From NCBI GenBank assembly GCA_001769215.1, contig MEOL01000037.1, positions 165,185 to 229,184 of the forward strand: a DNA stretch of 64,000 bases, written 5' to 3'. A program made the translations under genes and the position numbers. This stretch comes from Bacteroidetes bacterium GWF2_41_31. GTDB taxonomy: Bacteria > Bacteroidota > Bacteroidia > Bacteroidales > F082. The notes under the pieces were generated by a model. That model did no database searches, was not told where the DNA came from, and saw only the letters and a program-made list of their open reading frames with translations. Below are positions 25,972-34,831 of the stretch, in pieces; the stretch's first letter is position 1, and the number at the start of each line of letters is the position of its first letter.

Positions 25972-26490
25972 ATGAAAAAATCAATCTTAATCATCACGTT
26001 CGCGTTTCTTGCAGTCGGAGTTTTTGCACAGGGAAACGTAATTACTTCTTACTTTAATCAGTATGCCGACAACGACAACTTCACCAAAGTTTCTGTCAGC
26101 AGTAAAATGTTCTCGATGTTTACCGAAATGGAAGCCGGCAGCGAATCTGAAAAGGAATTTATGACGGCTGTAAGCAAACTGAAAGGGTTGAAAATTGTGA
26201 TGGCCGACAGCCTTCCTGATGCCTTGCAACTTTACAAAAAAGCGATAGCAGATGTCGGGAAAGCGGGTTATGATGAACTCATGACAGTAAGCGATCCGGA
26301 CCAAAGCATGTTGTTCTCGATAAAAGAAAACAAAGGCATTATCGAAGAACTCATCATGGTAGTTGGTGGTGGAAATAAATTTGTACTTTTAAGCCTGTAT
26401 GGCGAAATTGATTTAAAGAACATTTCGAAGATCGCACAGCAAATGAAAGTAGAAGGACTTGAGAACCTTGGCAGAATGCACCATGAGTAA
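25972..26490 (+). CDS. DUF4252 domain secreted protein (first copy)
   Basis: The 172-aa protein has a signal peptide (1-20, ending VGVFAQG) and the DUF4252 pattern: a start such as YFNQYADNDNFTKVSVSSKM, a central YKKAIADVGKAGYDELMTVS, and a C-terminal LLSLYGEIDLKNISKIAQQM. Members are periplasmic or lipoproteins of unknown function and are frequently found beside ECF sigma genes in Bacteroidota. It overlaps the second DUF4252 gene by 8 nt. Confidence 0.85.
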   Translation: MKKSILIITFAFLAVGVFAQGNVITSYFNQYADNDNFTKVSVSSKMFSMFTEMEAGSESEKEFMTAVSKLKGLKIVMADSLPDALQLYKKAIADVGKAGYDELMTVSDPDQSMLFSIKENKGIIEELIMVVGGGNKFVLLSLYGEIDLKNISKIAQQMKVEGLENLGRMHHE

Positions 26491-27001
26491 TTACAAAATC
26501 ATATTTCTGTTGTTCCTGACGGGGTTGATTCAACCCCTTTGGGCGCAACAAGAATCCATTAAGGAATATGCCGATTCAACCAAAACACGCACTTATTGTC
26601 TTTATCCCAGCACACTTCGCATGCTCGATCCCACCCGAAACCCCAACTTCTATCAGGTGGTGAACAACATCGAAAAACTGGTGATTTACACGCTCGACTC
26701 CACCGCTGTTGCGGATAAATCATACCTGAAAATGTTGCAAGGTTACCAGGCATCAGGATATGAGGAATTTGCAGCCATGTATGGCGGGAAGAATCAGTTT
26801 TTTCTTTATGGTCGCGAAAAAAACCAGGGAGGAAACTATGTAGGCGTCTTTCAGCAGGAAGATCAAATGCAAGCCTTTTACCTGAGCGGGCAAGTCGAAT
26901 GGAGTAAAATTCCAACGTTGATCCAAAATCTGCAAAAAGGCGACCTGATCAATATCTTTCAAATAAAATCCCAACAACGTGGCCACAACCCTCACGATTA
27001 A
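26483..27001 (+). CDS. DUF4252 domain secreted protein (second copy)
   Basis: I place the start at the ATG at 26483, inside the ATGAGTAA overlap with the previous stop, because it directly precedes a signal peptide (MSNYKIIFLLFLTGLIQPLW, cleavage near AQQ); a TTG 24 bases upstream is less likely. The 172-aa protein matches its neighbour in size and pattern (MLQGYQASGYEEFAAMYGGK and FYLSGQVEWSKIPTLIQNLQ) but is diverged. Two DUF4252 proteins with different periplasmic faces may act as a pair. The next gene starts inside it. Confidence 0.8.
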   Translation: MSNYKIIFLLFLTGLIQPLWAQQESIKEYADSTKTRTYCLYPSTLRMLDPTRNPNFYQVVNNIEKLVIYTLDSTAVADKSYLKMLQGYQASGYEEFAAMYGGKNQFFLYGREKNQGGNYVGVFQQEDQMQAFYLSGQVEWSKIPTLIQNLQKGDLINIFQIKSQQRGHNPHD

Positions 27002-27881
27002 CAACCTGACCAAGAAATTTGGACGTTTAACTGCCGTCGATAAACTGTCGCTGACCATCGAAAGCGGACAGATTTTTGGGATACTTGGCCCCAACGGAAG
27101 TGGAAAAACCACCACTTTGGGCATGATTCTCGATGTCGTGGCCCCAACCGATGGTCATTATAGTTGGTTTAACAACACACCCAACGAAGAGGCCAGAAAA
27201 AAAATAGGCTCCATCCTCGAATCGCCCTGTTTCTATCCCTATCTCACCGCAGTTCAAAACCTGAAAATCACGGCACACATCAAACAATGCGGAACCTCAA
27301 ATATTGAGGAGGTACTGAAACAGGTGAACCTGTACGAACGTAGAAACGACAAATTTAAGACCTACAGCCTGGGAATGAAACAACGACTCAGCATTGCAGC
27401 CGCGTTACTCAGCAATCCACCGGTGCTCATTCTGGATGAACCTACCAACGGACTTGATCCTGAAGGAATTGCCGAAGTCAGGGACCTCATTACCCGGGTA
27501 GCCCAACAGGGAAAAACCATCATCATGGCCAGCCATTTGCTCGATGAAGTACAAAAAGTATGCACTCATTTCTGTGTGCTGCGCAAAGGGGTGAAAATAC
27601 ATGAAGGTCTGGTAAAAGAAACCCTGGAAGAGCTGAACAAAGTAGAAATATCAGCAGATTTCGACCAGGAACAACTCACGAATATCCTGTATGATTTTGC
27701 AGGCACGGAAGAAATAAAAGCCAATGGCAACGGTGCCTTGCTGGTAACCCTTAAACCCGGATTTACATCTCACGAAATCAACAGCCATTGTTTTGACAAC
27801 CATGTCATCTTAAAAAGACTGCTCACCCAGACCAATACGCTGGAAAAAGAATTTCTTAAAATCCTCAAAGAACATGATTGA
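26979..27881 (+). CDS. ABC transporter ATP-binding protein
   Basis: This 300-aa ATPase belongs to an ABC-2 type exporter. Walker A GPNGSGKTT is at 37-45, the signature is YSLGMKQRLSIAAALL near 130-145, and Walker B VLILDEPTNGLDPEG is near 149-163, followed by the H-loop in IIMASHLLDEV. It uses a GTG start at 26979 and overlaps the second DUF4252 gene by 23 nt. The C-terminal ~80 residues form the regulatory extension common to drug/antibiotic-type ATPases. It pairs with the permease gene, which overlaps it by 8 nt. Confidence 0.9.
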   Translation: MATTLTINNLTKKFGRLTAVDKLSLTIESGQIFGILGPNGSGKTTTLGMILDVVAPTDGHYSWFNNTPNEEARKKIGSILESPCFYPYLTAVQNLKITAHIKQCGTSNIEEVLKQVNLYERRNDKFKTYSLGMKQRLSIAAALLSNPPVLILDEPTNGLDPEGIAEVRDLITRVAQQGKTIIMASHLLDEVQKVCTHFCVLRKGVKIHEGLVKETLEELNKVEISADFDQEQLTNILYDFAGTEEIKANGNGALLVTLKPGFTSHEINSHCFDNHVILKRLLTQTNTLEKEFLKILKEHD

Positions 27882-28701
27882 TGCTATAAAACTTGAATGG
27901 TTAAAAATCAGAAACTACCGTGTATTCTGGATTTTATTGGGCATGTATTTGTTGGCACTGACTATTATTGCCGCAGGCGGGGTGTTTTTTCTTGAATGGC
28001 TTAAAAGCCTGGGTGCTGATTTTAATGGCATTGATCCCACCATCGTACCCATTTATGATTTCCCCGACATTTGGCAAAACATGACCTACCTGGGTAGTTT
28101 TGTTAAGATCCTGCTGGCTTTTGTAGTCATTATTTCAGTGAACAACGATATCACATACAACACGTTGCGACAGAATATTGTGGATGGCATCAGTAAAAAA
28201 AAGTACCTCCTCAGTAAACTCATTTTTATCATTGTTCTGGCGGGTATCAGTACCTTATTTTTATTTTTCACGGGAATGATTACCGGAACCATTTATTCGC
28301 ATGTATGGGAGGGGCGCTTTATTTTTGACGAGATGGAATTCCTTGGTGCTTACTTTTTTGATATCATAGTTTATTGTTCGCTGGCCTTTTTGCTGTCACT
28401 CATAATCAAAAAAGCAGGTTTTGTTATCGTGGTGTTATTTCTGTATACCATGATGTTTGAGCCGGTGGCCAGTGCCATTTTAACCAACGCCCCTTATTTT
28501 AAAGACAGCTTTTGGTCCGGGCTGGTAGCTTTCTTTCCCATTCAATCGCTCAACAACCTGATTACCGTTCCTTTTGGCAGGTATGTTTTTATGGAAATCC
28601 AGGACAATATTCCTCTAAAAACCATCGCCATTGCAAGTGGTTGGTTGGTTTTTTATCTCACGATGATTATCACCATTCTTTCAAAGCGAGACTTGAAATA
28701 A
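27874..28701 (+). CDS. ABC-2 type transporter permease
   Basis: The 275-aa integral membrane protein has about six hydrophobic segments, including ILLGMYLLALTIIAAGGVFF near the start and LFIIVVLAGISTLFLF-like helices in the middle. A cytoplasmic loop with NDITYNTLRQNIVDGISKKK (about 90-110) is the typical coupling segment of ABC-2 permeases of the NatB/YhaP kind. It is the last gene of the sigma/DUF4252 cluster. The cargo is unknown; lipid, toxin or ion export are all compatible. Confidence 0.85.
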   Translation: MIDAIKLEWLKIRNYRVFWILLGMYLLALTIIAAGGVFFLEWLKSLGADFNGIDPTIVPIYDFPDIWQNMTYLGSFVKILLAFVVIISVNNDITYNTLRQNIVDGISKKKYLLSKLIFIIVLAGISTLFLFFTGMITGTIYSHVWEGRFIFDEMEFLGAYFFDIIVYCSLAFLLSLIIKKAGFVIVVLFLYTMMFEPVASAILTNAPYFKDSFWSGLVAFFPIQSLNNLITVPFGRYVFMEIQDNIPLKTIAIASGWLVFYLTMIITILSKRDLK

Positions 28702-28749
28702 TAACAAATTTTTCAGCGTTTGCCATTTTTAATTAACTAAAAGGCTTGT

Positions 28750-28757
28750 TACATTTG
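28750..28757 (+). promoter_or_regulatory. Putative -7 element before the GNAT-DUF418 pair
   Basis: TACATTTG fits TAnnTTTG and lies 20 nt before the GNAT start codon. A TTTG at 28719-28722 is further away than the usual spacing. Confidence 0.4.
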
Positions 28758-28777
28758 TGCAGTAAACACCTGCGCTA

Positions 28778-29305
28778 ATGAAATCTCTCAATGTCAATCT
28801 CAGGGCCTGGAATTTATCTGATCTTGAATCATTGGTTAAGTATGCAAATAATGCCAACATTGCCAATAACCTGACGGATGCTTTTCCTCATCCATACAGT
28901 GAATCTGATGGCCTGAATTTTATCAACACCGTAAGCAAGGACAACCCGGTTAAAGCATTTGCTATTGAAATCAATGGTGAGGCTTGCGGGGCCATTGGTA
29001 TATTCCCTCAGGGTGATATCCACAAAAAGAATGCTGAAATGGGCTATTGGCTTGCCGAACCATTTTGGGGACAGGGGATAATCACCAAACTTGTGGGTAA
29101 GATGATTGAGTATGGTTTTGCCACCTGGGACATTGACCGGATATTTGCCCGTCCTTTTGGGTCGAACATGGCATCACAGCTGGTGCTAAAAAGAAACGGA
29201 ATGAAGCTGGAAGCCAAACTTGAACACACAATTTGGAAAAATAACCGGTACGAGGATGAACTGATTTTCGCCATTCGACGCCACGATAAAAATGATCGTT
29301 CATGA
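28778..29305 (+). CDS. GNAT family N-acetyltransferase
   Basis: This 175-aa acetyltransferase is of the RimJ/RimL type. Residues about 10-25 (AWNLSDLESLVKYANNANIA) form the usual N-terminal strand and helix. The acetyl-CoA loop is EPFWGQGIITKLVGKMIEY at about 92-110, with the Q/RxxGxG pattern kept, and ASQLVLKRNGMKLEAKLE (about 132-149) is the C-terminal hallmark. Its stop overlaps the start of the DUF418 gene (ATGA), indicating translational coupling. Substrate unknown. Confidence 0.88.
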   Translation: MKSLNVNLRAWNLSDLESLVKYANNANIANNLTDAFPHPYSESDGLNFINTVSKDNPVKAFAIEINGEACGAIGIFPQGDIHKKNAEMGYWLAEPFWGQGIITKLVGKMIEYGFATWDIDRIFARPFGSNMASQLVLKRNGMKLEAKLEHTIWKNNRYEDELIFAIRRHDKNDRS

Positions 29306-30501
29306 TAAGCCCGAACATCGCAATAACAGCAGTAAAGCCTCAAAACAGGATTGTGTCTCTCGATATTCTTCGTGGTTTTGCCTTGTTGGGGATTGCAATG
29401 GTCAATATACTGGGATTTAACGCTTCTTTTTTTGATTTTGGAGGGTTCTATAGCCAGCTACCCGACCCTTCACAAGTATACTTTTATGAGGTATTCATTG
29501 GACTTTGCGCCGATAAATTCATTTTTTTGTTCAGCTTTTTATTTGGATATGGTATCTGGATGCAATACCACCGATTTCCAGTCAGGCAGGGTCACTTTTC
29601 CGCATTCTTTATCAGGAGAATGGGTGTTCTGTTGTTGTTTGGAATGGCTCATGTTCTGTTTTTATGGGCAGGCGATATCCTTATACCCTATGCCATTGCC
29701 GGGATGGTTGTGTTGGCACTTCGCAAATTTTCAAATACCATCTTGCTCACCCTGGCCGCTTTCTTTTATTTCTTCGTTATTTTCTGGTTAACTATTTCGG
29801 TATGGATTCCACTTCCCAATGCTCTTTCATCCACTTGTCCGGAATGCATGGGTCAGGCAATGGATGTTTATGCCCATGGTAACTATCTGTCCGTTCTCAA
29901 TCTCCGGTTAACAGAGTACTCAACTTTCATTCCGGTGAACCTGATTTACTATTTTCCAAAAATCATGAGCATCACACTTTTTGGATTTGTTGCTTCAAGA
30001 CTGCAATTGCACCTGAAATTCGAACAACAAAGAAAGGTGTGGTTATGGGTAACATGTGTAATTCTTGCAGTAGGTTGTTTGGCTTACCTGTATTATGAAA
30101 ACCTGGTGATGACCATAATTTCACCTGAAAGTGAATTTCTTACTGCTGCGTATATGCTTGGATATGAAATCATGAATCTTTTTTTAGCTTCAGGTTACAT
30201 CCTTGCGATCTTGCTTATGTGTTCATTTAAACCGTCCCGATTAATCCTTAAACCTCTAAGCTATCCCGGCAGGATGTCGCTTACCAATTACCTGATGCAA
30301 TCGGTTCTCTTTGGATTTCTTTTTTATGGATGGGGCTTGGGATTCTTTGGTTGGCAGAAGCCGGCGCAAATTGAGATCTACGCTATTTTAATATTTCTGT
30401 CAGAAGTGTTGACGAGCTATTTTTGGTTGCAAAAATTTGAACAGGGGCCACTGGAACATCTTTGGAAAAAACTTAGCTATCGCCATCTAAGCCGGAGGTA
30501 A
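29302..30501 (+). CDS. DUF418 domain membrane protein
   Basis: The 399-aa protein has about nine or ten membrane helices. The N-terminus RIVSLDILRGFALLGIAMVN matches the DUF418/YeiB-type motif LDxLRGxAllGI, and the DUF418 domain proper covers about 230-395 (YPGRMSLTNYLMQSVLFGFL, WGLGFFG). Related membrane acyltransferase-like families modify surface molecules, but DUF418 proteins have no established reaction. It is coupled to the GNAT gene by a 4-nt overlap, so a paired modification role is possible (inference). Confidence 0.88.
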   Translation: MISPNIAITAVKPQNRIVSLDILRGFALLGIAMVNILGFNASFFDFGGFYSQLPDPSQVYFYEVFIGLCADKFIFLFSFLFGYGIWMQYHRFPVRQGHFSAFFIRRMGVLLLFGMAHVLFLWAGDILIPYAIAGMVVLALRKFSNTILLTLAAFFYFFVIFWLTISVWIPLPNALSSTCPECMGQAMDVYAHGNYLSVLNLRLTEYSTFIPVNLIYYFPKIMSITLFGFVASRLQLHLKFEQQRKVWLWVTCVILAVGCLAYLYYENLVMTIISPESEFLTAAYMLGYEIMNLFLASGYILAILLMCSFKPSRLILKPLSYPGRMSLTNYLMQSVLFGFLFYGWGLGFFGWQKPAQIEIYAILIFLSEVLTSYFWLQKFEQGPLEHLWKKLSYRHLSRR

Positions 30502-30847
30502 TCCAATCAATAACTAAATCTTCCTGAATACACGATGAAGTTATTGTTCTAAGGTTTCGTCTCTGGTGAGGCGCTTACTTTTAAACGATCTTACCTATAT
30601 TTGTTTACCCTGTGCAATAAAATTAAAGGTAGCTAGTTTATCAGATTGGTTCATAGCAGAATAAAAAATTAAAAAAAAATATTAAACAGGGTACCACGTA
30701 TAAAAAAATAAATAATTTAGCCCGCTTGGAATCAGCATTTGAATTGGCTTTTGTAATGGTTAAAATACAATATTAAATTAATTTTTTCTACCAATCAATG
30801 CGCTCAACACGAAAATTAAGAATTGAAAAGTAATAATCTATATCAAA
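30502..30847. other. AT-rich intergenic region
   Basis: This 346-bp gap has long A runs and no supported gene. A TATATTTG -7 match lies at 30596-30603, about 245 nt before the next start and without a clear -33. An 8-nt inverted repeat (CAATAACT and AGTTATTG, about 30508-30547) follows the DUF418 stop but lacks a T-tract. Confidence 0.3.
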
Positions 30848-31183
30848 ATGAAAGATCATAAAACCAGGGTAATTAAAGATTTTGAGAAACTAACCCCGGA
30901 AATTCAGGAGCAGATCAAACTCGTTTATCCCTACGGATTTAGCCAACATCTGATTCGATTTACCAACAAAGAAGGCAAATTTGTCAGTGCGTTGCCTTTC
31001 GAAACAGATGAAATATATTATCTTGTTCGGATGACTTCCGAAAAAGCAGAAGAAATTATTAGCGAAGACGATGACTATGACGACAATGGTCATTTAAAAG
31101 ACGATGCAAGGGACGATTATGAGGATAAATATTCAGATCTGGACTATTTAGCTGATAATTTTACTGAGGAAGAAGAGTTTTAG
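30848..31183 (+). CDS. Small acidic cytoplasmic protein, unknown function
   Basis: I do not recognise a named family, though similar small acidic proteins are common in Bacteroidota. The 111-aa protein has a compact N-terminal part (about 1-65: FEKLTPEIQEQIKLVYPYGF, TNKEGKFVSALPFETDEIYY) and a strongly acidic C-terminus, where most of residues 75-111 are Asp or Glu. It has no signal peptide or membrane helix. It is monocistronic. Confidence 0.65.
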   Translation: MKDHKTRVIKDFEKLTPEIQEQIKLVYPYGFSQHLIRFTNKEGKFVSALPFETDEIYYLVRMTSEKAEEIISEDDDYDDNGHLKDDARDDYEDKYSDLDYLADNFTEEEEF

Positions 31184-31421
31184 CGTCCTTCGCCTTCGCT
31201 GCGACGAATCTGTCTGACGACAAGGCATTTGATACCCCTATAGCTCTACCTTGGGGTAGTTCATTGTTTGAAATCGGTAGCTTTCTTCAGAATCGCTTCG
31301 CTAAAAAAAATCGGAACGTATGGAATATTGGTTCAACCCTATTATCAAAATAATCAAATATTGAGGTAGGTCGGCGATGAGCCAATGCATCTACAAATAA
31401 TTGAACAGCAATCAACTTCAA

Positions 31422-31790
31422 TTATTCTGTTAATTCTTTAAGTTGGGTTCTGCTCAACTTTTGCATGGCTTTTTTCTTGATTTCAGGAGTCAGAAAACTT
31501 GAAACTGTGCTTACTGCAAAGCTTAAAAATGCGATGTCATCAGTAAAACCCAGCACGGGAATGATGTCTGCCAACAGATCGGTTGGCAGGATAAAATAAC
31601 CCAAAGCAGCTACCATTACCATCTTGTTTCTGGCAGGTACATTTTTATCCTTTAGCAAATAAAAAAGAATGAGGGCATAGTAAATCAAGATAGCCCCTGC
31701 TTTTTCGGCAACAAACCTTATTTTTTCCATCAGGGCATGGTCGTTAAAATAAGCTGTATATTTTTTAAATGTTGATAATATCGGTATCAT
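31422..31790 (-). CDS. YkvA family (DUF1232) membrane protein
   Basis: This 122-aa protein carries the DUF1232 motif: ALILFYLLKDKNVPARNKMV followed by LGYFILPTDLLADIIPVLGF and TDDIAFLSFAVSTV (about residues 35-95). The D-L-x-D-x-I-P...G-x-x-D-D signature is intact. Members are small inner-membrane proteins of unknown function. It lies 35 bp downstream of the IPExxxVDY-like gene on the same strand, in the place where pyruvate kinase is often found in relatives. Confidence 0.85.
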   Translation of the reverse strand: MIPILSTFKKYTAYFNDHALMEKIRFVAEKAGAILIYYALILFYLLKDKNVPARNKMVMVAALGYFILPTDLLADIIPVLGFTDDIAFLSFAVSTVSSFLTPEIKKKAMQKLSRTQLKELTE

Positions 31791-31825
31791 GTTATTATAA
31801 CTTTTTATTTATGCTTGCCGGAAGT

Positions 31826-32284
31826 TCATTTCTTCATTAATTGTTCCATCTCATGGTTTTCATTCGTATCCAATAGGGCATTCATGTCTTTAACAGATTG
31901 CGGTTGAACTTCAAAAGCTGTCACCACATTGGTAATGGTACGGATGTCACTAACTAGCTGCTTCACCCGATCAGGGTCTGTCAGATTTTTTATAAGCAAC
32001 AAATAATCAGCCTCTTTCACTGTAGCCAATAACGCACCTCCGCTGTGTTTATTGCTTATCAGGTAGTAATTTGTATGCAATTGGGCATCATGAAAACAGA
32101 ACCAGGAATAGGTGCACATCACATCACCTGACCGGGCATAAGCGATGTCATCGTAATGAATCAAATCAATTCCCAAAACCTGATTTAGAAAAAAAGTAAA
32201 CCGGTAGTCTTTGAGGCTGCTTATAATCGCTATCACCCTGTACTCTTCCTGTGAAACGTAAGCAAGTGTATGTTTTCGGGGCAT
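31826..32284 (-). CDS. IPExxxVDY-like family protein
   Basis: I place the start at the ATG at 32284 (MPRKHTLAYV), giving 152 aa; an upstream ATG at 32323 would add 13 residues. Position next to rnc and the segment around SLKDYRFTFFLNQVLGIDL suggest the Bacteroidota IPExxxVDY family. The naming motif is degenerate here: GALLATVKEADYLLLI keeps only the D-Y and its spacing. The function is unknown; its fixed location beside rnc and acpP-fabF suggests a housekeeping link. The acidic tail (LLDTNENHEMEQLMKK) is unconserved-looking. Confidence 0.6.
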   Translation of the reverse strand: MPRKHTLAYVSQEEYRVIAIISSLKDYRFTFFLNQVLGIDLIHYDDIAYARSGDVMCTYSWFCFHDAQLHTNYYLISNKHSGGALLATVKEADYLLLIKNLTDPDRVKQLVSDIRTITNVVTAFEVQPQSVKDMNALLDTNENHEMEQLMKK

Positions 32285-32384
32285 GGTATTGGTGTTTAAT
32301 TCTCCTTTCACAAAGGTACACAATTAGCCTTGTGAATTCAGTTGGCAAGCTTAATTTATCAGGTACCTGTTTTGAACAGAAGAG

Positions 32385-33119
32385 TTAGGCTTTATTCGTG
32401 TTATCAATAATTGCATACCATGCTTTCTCGGCGGCCAGCTTTTCAGCGCCTTTTATCGTGTAATCATGAGCCCTGGCCTTGATTTCGCCATCGATTTCTA
32501 CAGCTACCACGTAAAGTTTATCGTTTCTTTGTCCCATTTCACTAAGCACCGGAAAGGATAGTTCATGCTTTTCTTTTTGCGCCCACTCCAGAAGGCTGCT
32601 TTTGAAGCTAATTTCTGTGTCGACGAGCTGGTCGATATCGAAATGTATTTTGATAATTCTCTTTACCAGTATTTTGTAAGTGAAATCATACCCTTTATCA
32701 ATATAAATGGCTCCCACGACTGCCTCAAAAGCATCACCCCCGCTTGATTTCCCTTTCTGCTGGTGATCACCGCCGATACTGATTAATTTGGTCAATCCCA
32801 GTTTTTGAGCAAGCTTATTCAATGAAACCCGGCTTACGATTTTTGAACGCATCTCGGTTAAAAAACCCTCGTCTTTATATGGAAACAGTCTGAAAAGGTA
32901 GTCGGCTACCACTGCGCTCAGAATGGCATCACCCAGGTATTCAAGCCGTTCGTTGTTAACCTTTAGGCCGTGTATTATTTTTTTTGAAGCTGATTTATGA
33001 CGCAATGCCAGCTTAAACAAAGAAATGTTTCCGGGATAATACCCAAAAACATTTCTTATGGCCTGATGCAGTGCCCTGTCAGACGAAAAATACGATCGTA
33101 ATTTATTGCCTAATAGCAA
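32385..33119 (-). CDS. rnc: Ribonuclease III
   Basis: This double-strand-specific endoribonuclease processes rRNA and other structured RNA. The 244-aa protein has the RNase III domain with catalytic signature NERLEYLGDAILSAVVADYL (about residues 56-75) and the second acidic cluster GDAFEAVVGAIYIDKGYDF (about 128-146). A C-terminal dsRNA-binding domain follows (about 165-240: SSLLEWAQKEKHELSFPVLS, KGAEKLAAEKAWYAI). No in-frame ATG occurs in the N-terminal part, and the frame is closed by a stop 18 nt upstream, so translation probably starts at the TTG at 33119. It follows fabF by 10 nt. Confidence 0.92.
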   Translation of the reverse strand: MLLGNKLRSYFSSDRALHQAIRNVFGYYPGNISLFKLALRHKSASKKIIHGLKVNNERLEYLGDAILSAVVADYLFRLFPYKDEGFLTEMRSKIVSRVSLNKLAQKLGLTKLISIGGDHQQKGKSSGGDAFEAVVGAIYIDKGYDFTYKILVKRIIKIHFDIDQLVDTEISFKSSLLEWAQKEKHELSFPVLSEMGQRNDKLYVVAVEIDGEIKARAHDYTIKGAEKLAAEKAWYAIIDNTNKA

Positions 33120-33129
33120 ATCAGCCGCT

Positions 33130-34386
33130 TTATTTTACAAATTTCTTAAAGATAATCGAAGCATTGTGTCCACCAAATCCAAAAGTATTCGTCACAGCAG
33201 CACGGATCACACGGGGTTGTGCTTTATGAAAAGTGAAATTCAACTTATTGTCTATTTCCGGATCATCGGTAAAGTGGTTGATGGTAGGAGGAACTATATC
33301 ATGTTTCACTGAAAGCACGGTAGCAATTGCTTCTACAACGCCGGCTCCACCGAGTAAATGACCTGTCATCGATTTGGTCGAGTTGATATTCAGCTTAAAG
33401 GCATGATCTCCAAAAAGGTTCACGATGGCCTTTGGTTCAACTATATCACCTGCTGGTGTTGAGGTTCCGTGGGTGTTCACATAATCAATATCGGTAGTTT
33501 GCATTCCTGCATCTTCCAGTGCGGCTTTCATACACAGGTAGGCACCCAGTCCCTCGGGATGGGGAGAGGTCATGTGATAGGCATCACCCGACAAACCTGC
33601 TCCGGCAATTTCGGCGTATATATGGGCGCCGCGTGCAAGGGCATGTTCCATTTCTTCGAAAACAACACCTCCACCCCCTTCGCCAATGACAAATCCATCA
33701 CGGTCTTTATCAAAAGGACGCGAGGCCGTTTGGGGATCTTCATTTCGGGTTGAAATGGCATGCATGGCATTAAAACCACCCACGCCGGTCTCGTTTACCG
33801 CAGCTTCAGAACCTCCGGCAACAAAAGCATTGGCTTTTCCAAGACGGATATACATCAAGGCATCCGCCAAAGCATTGGCAGAAGAAGCACATGCAGAAAC
33901 AGTGGCAAAATTAGGTCCCCTGAATCCATACTTAATACTGATATGGCCGGCGGCAATGTCGGCAATCATCTTTGGGATAAAAAAAGGATTAAACCGGGGA
34001 GTTCCATCACCCTTGATAAAACCGGACACCTCTTCAAAAAAAGTGCCTAATCCCCCGATACCTGAGGCCCAAATAACCCCAACACGGTTTTTGTCAAGAC
34101 TTTCGTCCTGAAGCAAACCGGAATCTTCGATGGCCTGATCGGCGGCAATTAATCCAAACTGTGCATACCGGTCATGTTTTCGAACTTCCTTTCGGTCAAA
34201 AAACTCCTGTGCATTAAAGCCCTTTACTTCGCAAGCAAACTTGGTTTTAAAGTTTGTTACATCAAAAAGGGTTATTGGACCGGCTCCGCTCACACCAGCA
34301 AGCAAAGCGGTCCAATAATCTCTTACATTATTGCCAATAGGAGTTATTGCACCAAGACCTGTTACTACAACTCGCTTTAACTCCAT
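33130..34386 (-). CDS. fabF: Beta-ketoacyl-ACP synthase II
   Basis: This enzyme condenses malonyl-ACP with acyl-ACP in fatty acid elongation. The 418-aa thiolase-fold protein has the active-site cysteine in VSACASSANALADAL (about 165-180), the first histidine in VNTHGTSTPAGD (about 305-315), and the second in NSTKSMTGHLLGGAG (about 335-350) with the preceding lysine. GFGGHNASIIFK closes the C-terminus. It sits 11 bp after acpP and 10 bp before rnc, the order typical of Bacteroidota. Confidence 0.96.
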   Translation of the reverse strand: MELKRVVVTGLGAITPIGNNVRDYWTALLAGVSGAGPITLFDVTNFKTKFACEVKGFNAQEFFDRKEVRKHDRYAQFGLIAADQAIEDSGLLQDESLDKNRVGVIWASGIGGLGTFFEEVSGFIKGDGTPRFNPFFIPKMIADIAAGHISIKYGFRGPNFATVSACASSANALADALMYIRLGKANAFVAGGSEAAVNETGVGGFNAMHAISTRNEDPQTASRPFDKDRDGFVIGEGGGGVVFEEMEHALARGAHIYAEIAGAGLSGDAYHMTSPHPEGLGAYLCMKAALEDAGMQTTDIDYVNTHGTSTPAGDIVEPKAIVNLFGDHAFKLNINSTKSMTGHLLGGAGVVEAIATVLSVKHDIVPPTINHFTDDPEIDNKLNFTFHKAQPRVIRAAVTNTFGFGGHNASIIFKKFVK

Positions 34387-34397
34387 AACAACTTATT

Positions 34398-34631
34398 TTA
34401 CTGATGTGCTTCGATGTAAGCAACGGCGTTACCTACAGTTTCAATCTTTTCAGCTTCTTCATCAGGAATTGACAAGTTAAATTCTTTTTCAAATTCCATG
34501 ATCAACTCTACAGTGTCAAGAGAATCTGCACCTAAATCATTGGTGAAGCTTGCTTCATTAGTTACTTCACTTTCTTCTACTCCAAGCTTGTCAACAATAA
34601 TGCTTACAACTTTTGAACGTACGTCTGACAT
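34398..34631 (-). CDS. acpP: Acyl carrier protein
   Basis: This 77-aa carrier holds acyl chains on a phosphopantetheine arm during fatty acid synthesis. The attachment serine is in [17 protein letters not shown] (about 33-49), with a typical acidic helix II. It is the first gene of the minus-strand acpP-fabF-rnc cluster. Confidence 0.97.
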   Translation of the reverse strand: MSDVRSKVVSIIVDKLGVEESEVTNEASFTNDLGADSLDTVELIMEFEKEFNLSIPDEEAEKIETVGNAVAYIEAHQ

Positions 34632-34797
34632 ATGTGTATTTTTTGGTTAAACTCAGTGCAAAGAACGGCATTAATGCAATAAAAAACAATAGTCATGATA
34701 ACTTTTTAAGCGATTGGATAGTAAACACTTATTGGATAACCTGTTGGTAGAGCGAATAATTAACCTTTGTGTTAACTTTTCGACTTTCAATAAATCC

Positions 34798-34805
34798 TAT
34801 TTTTG
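34798..34805 (+). promoter_or_regulatory. Putative -7 element of purN
   Basis: TATTTTTG fits TAnnTTTG and lies 26 nt before the purN start codon. A TTTG at 34766-34769 is 28 bp upstream, further than usual. Confidence 0.4.
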
Positions 34806-34831
34806 TCCCAATTTAAAGGGGGAAGCAGCCA

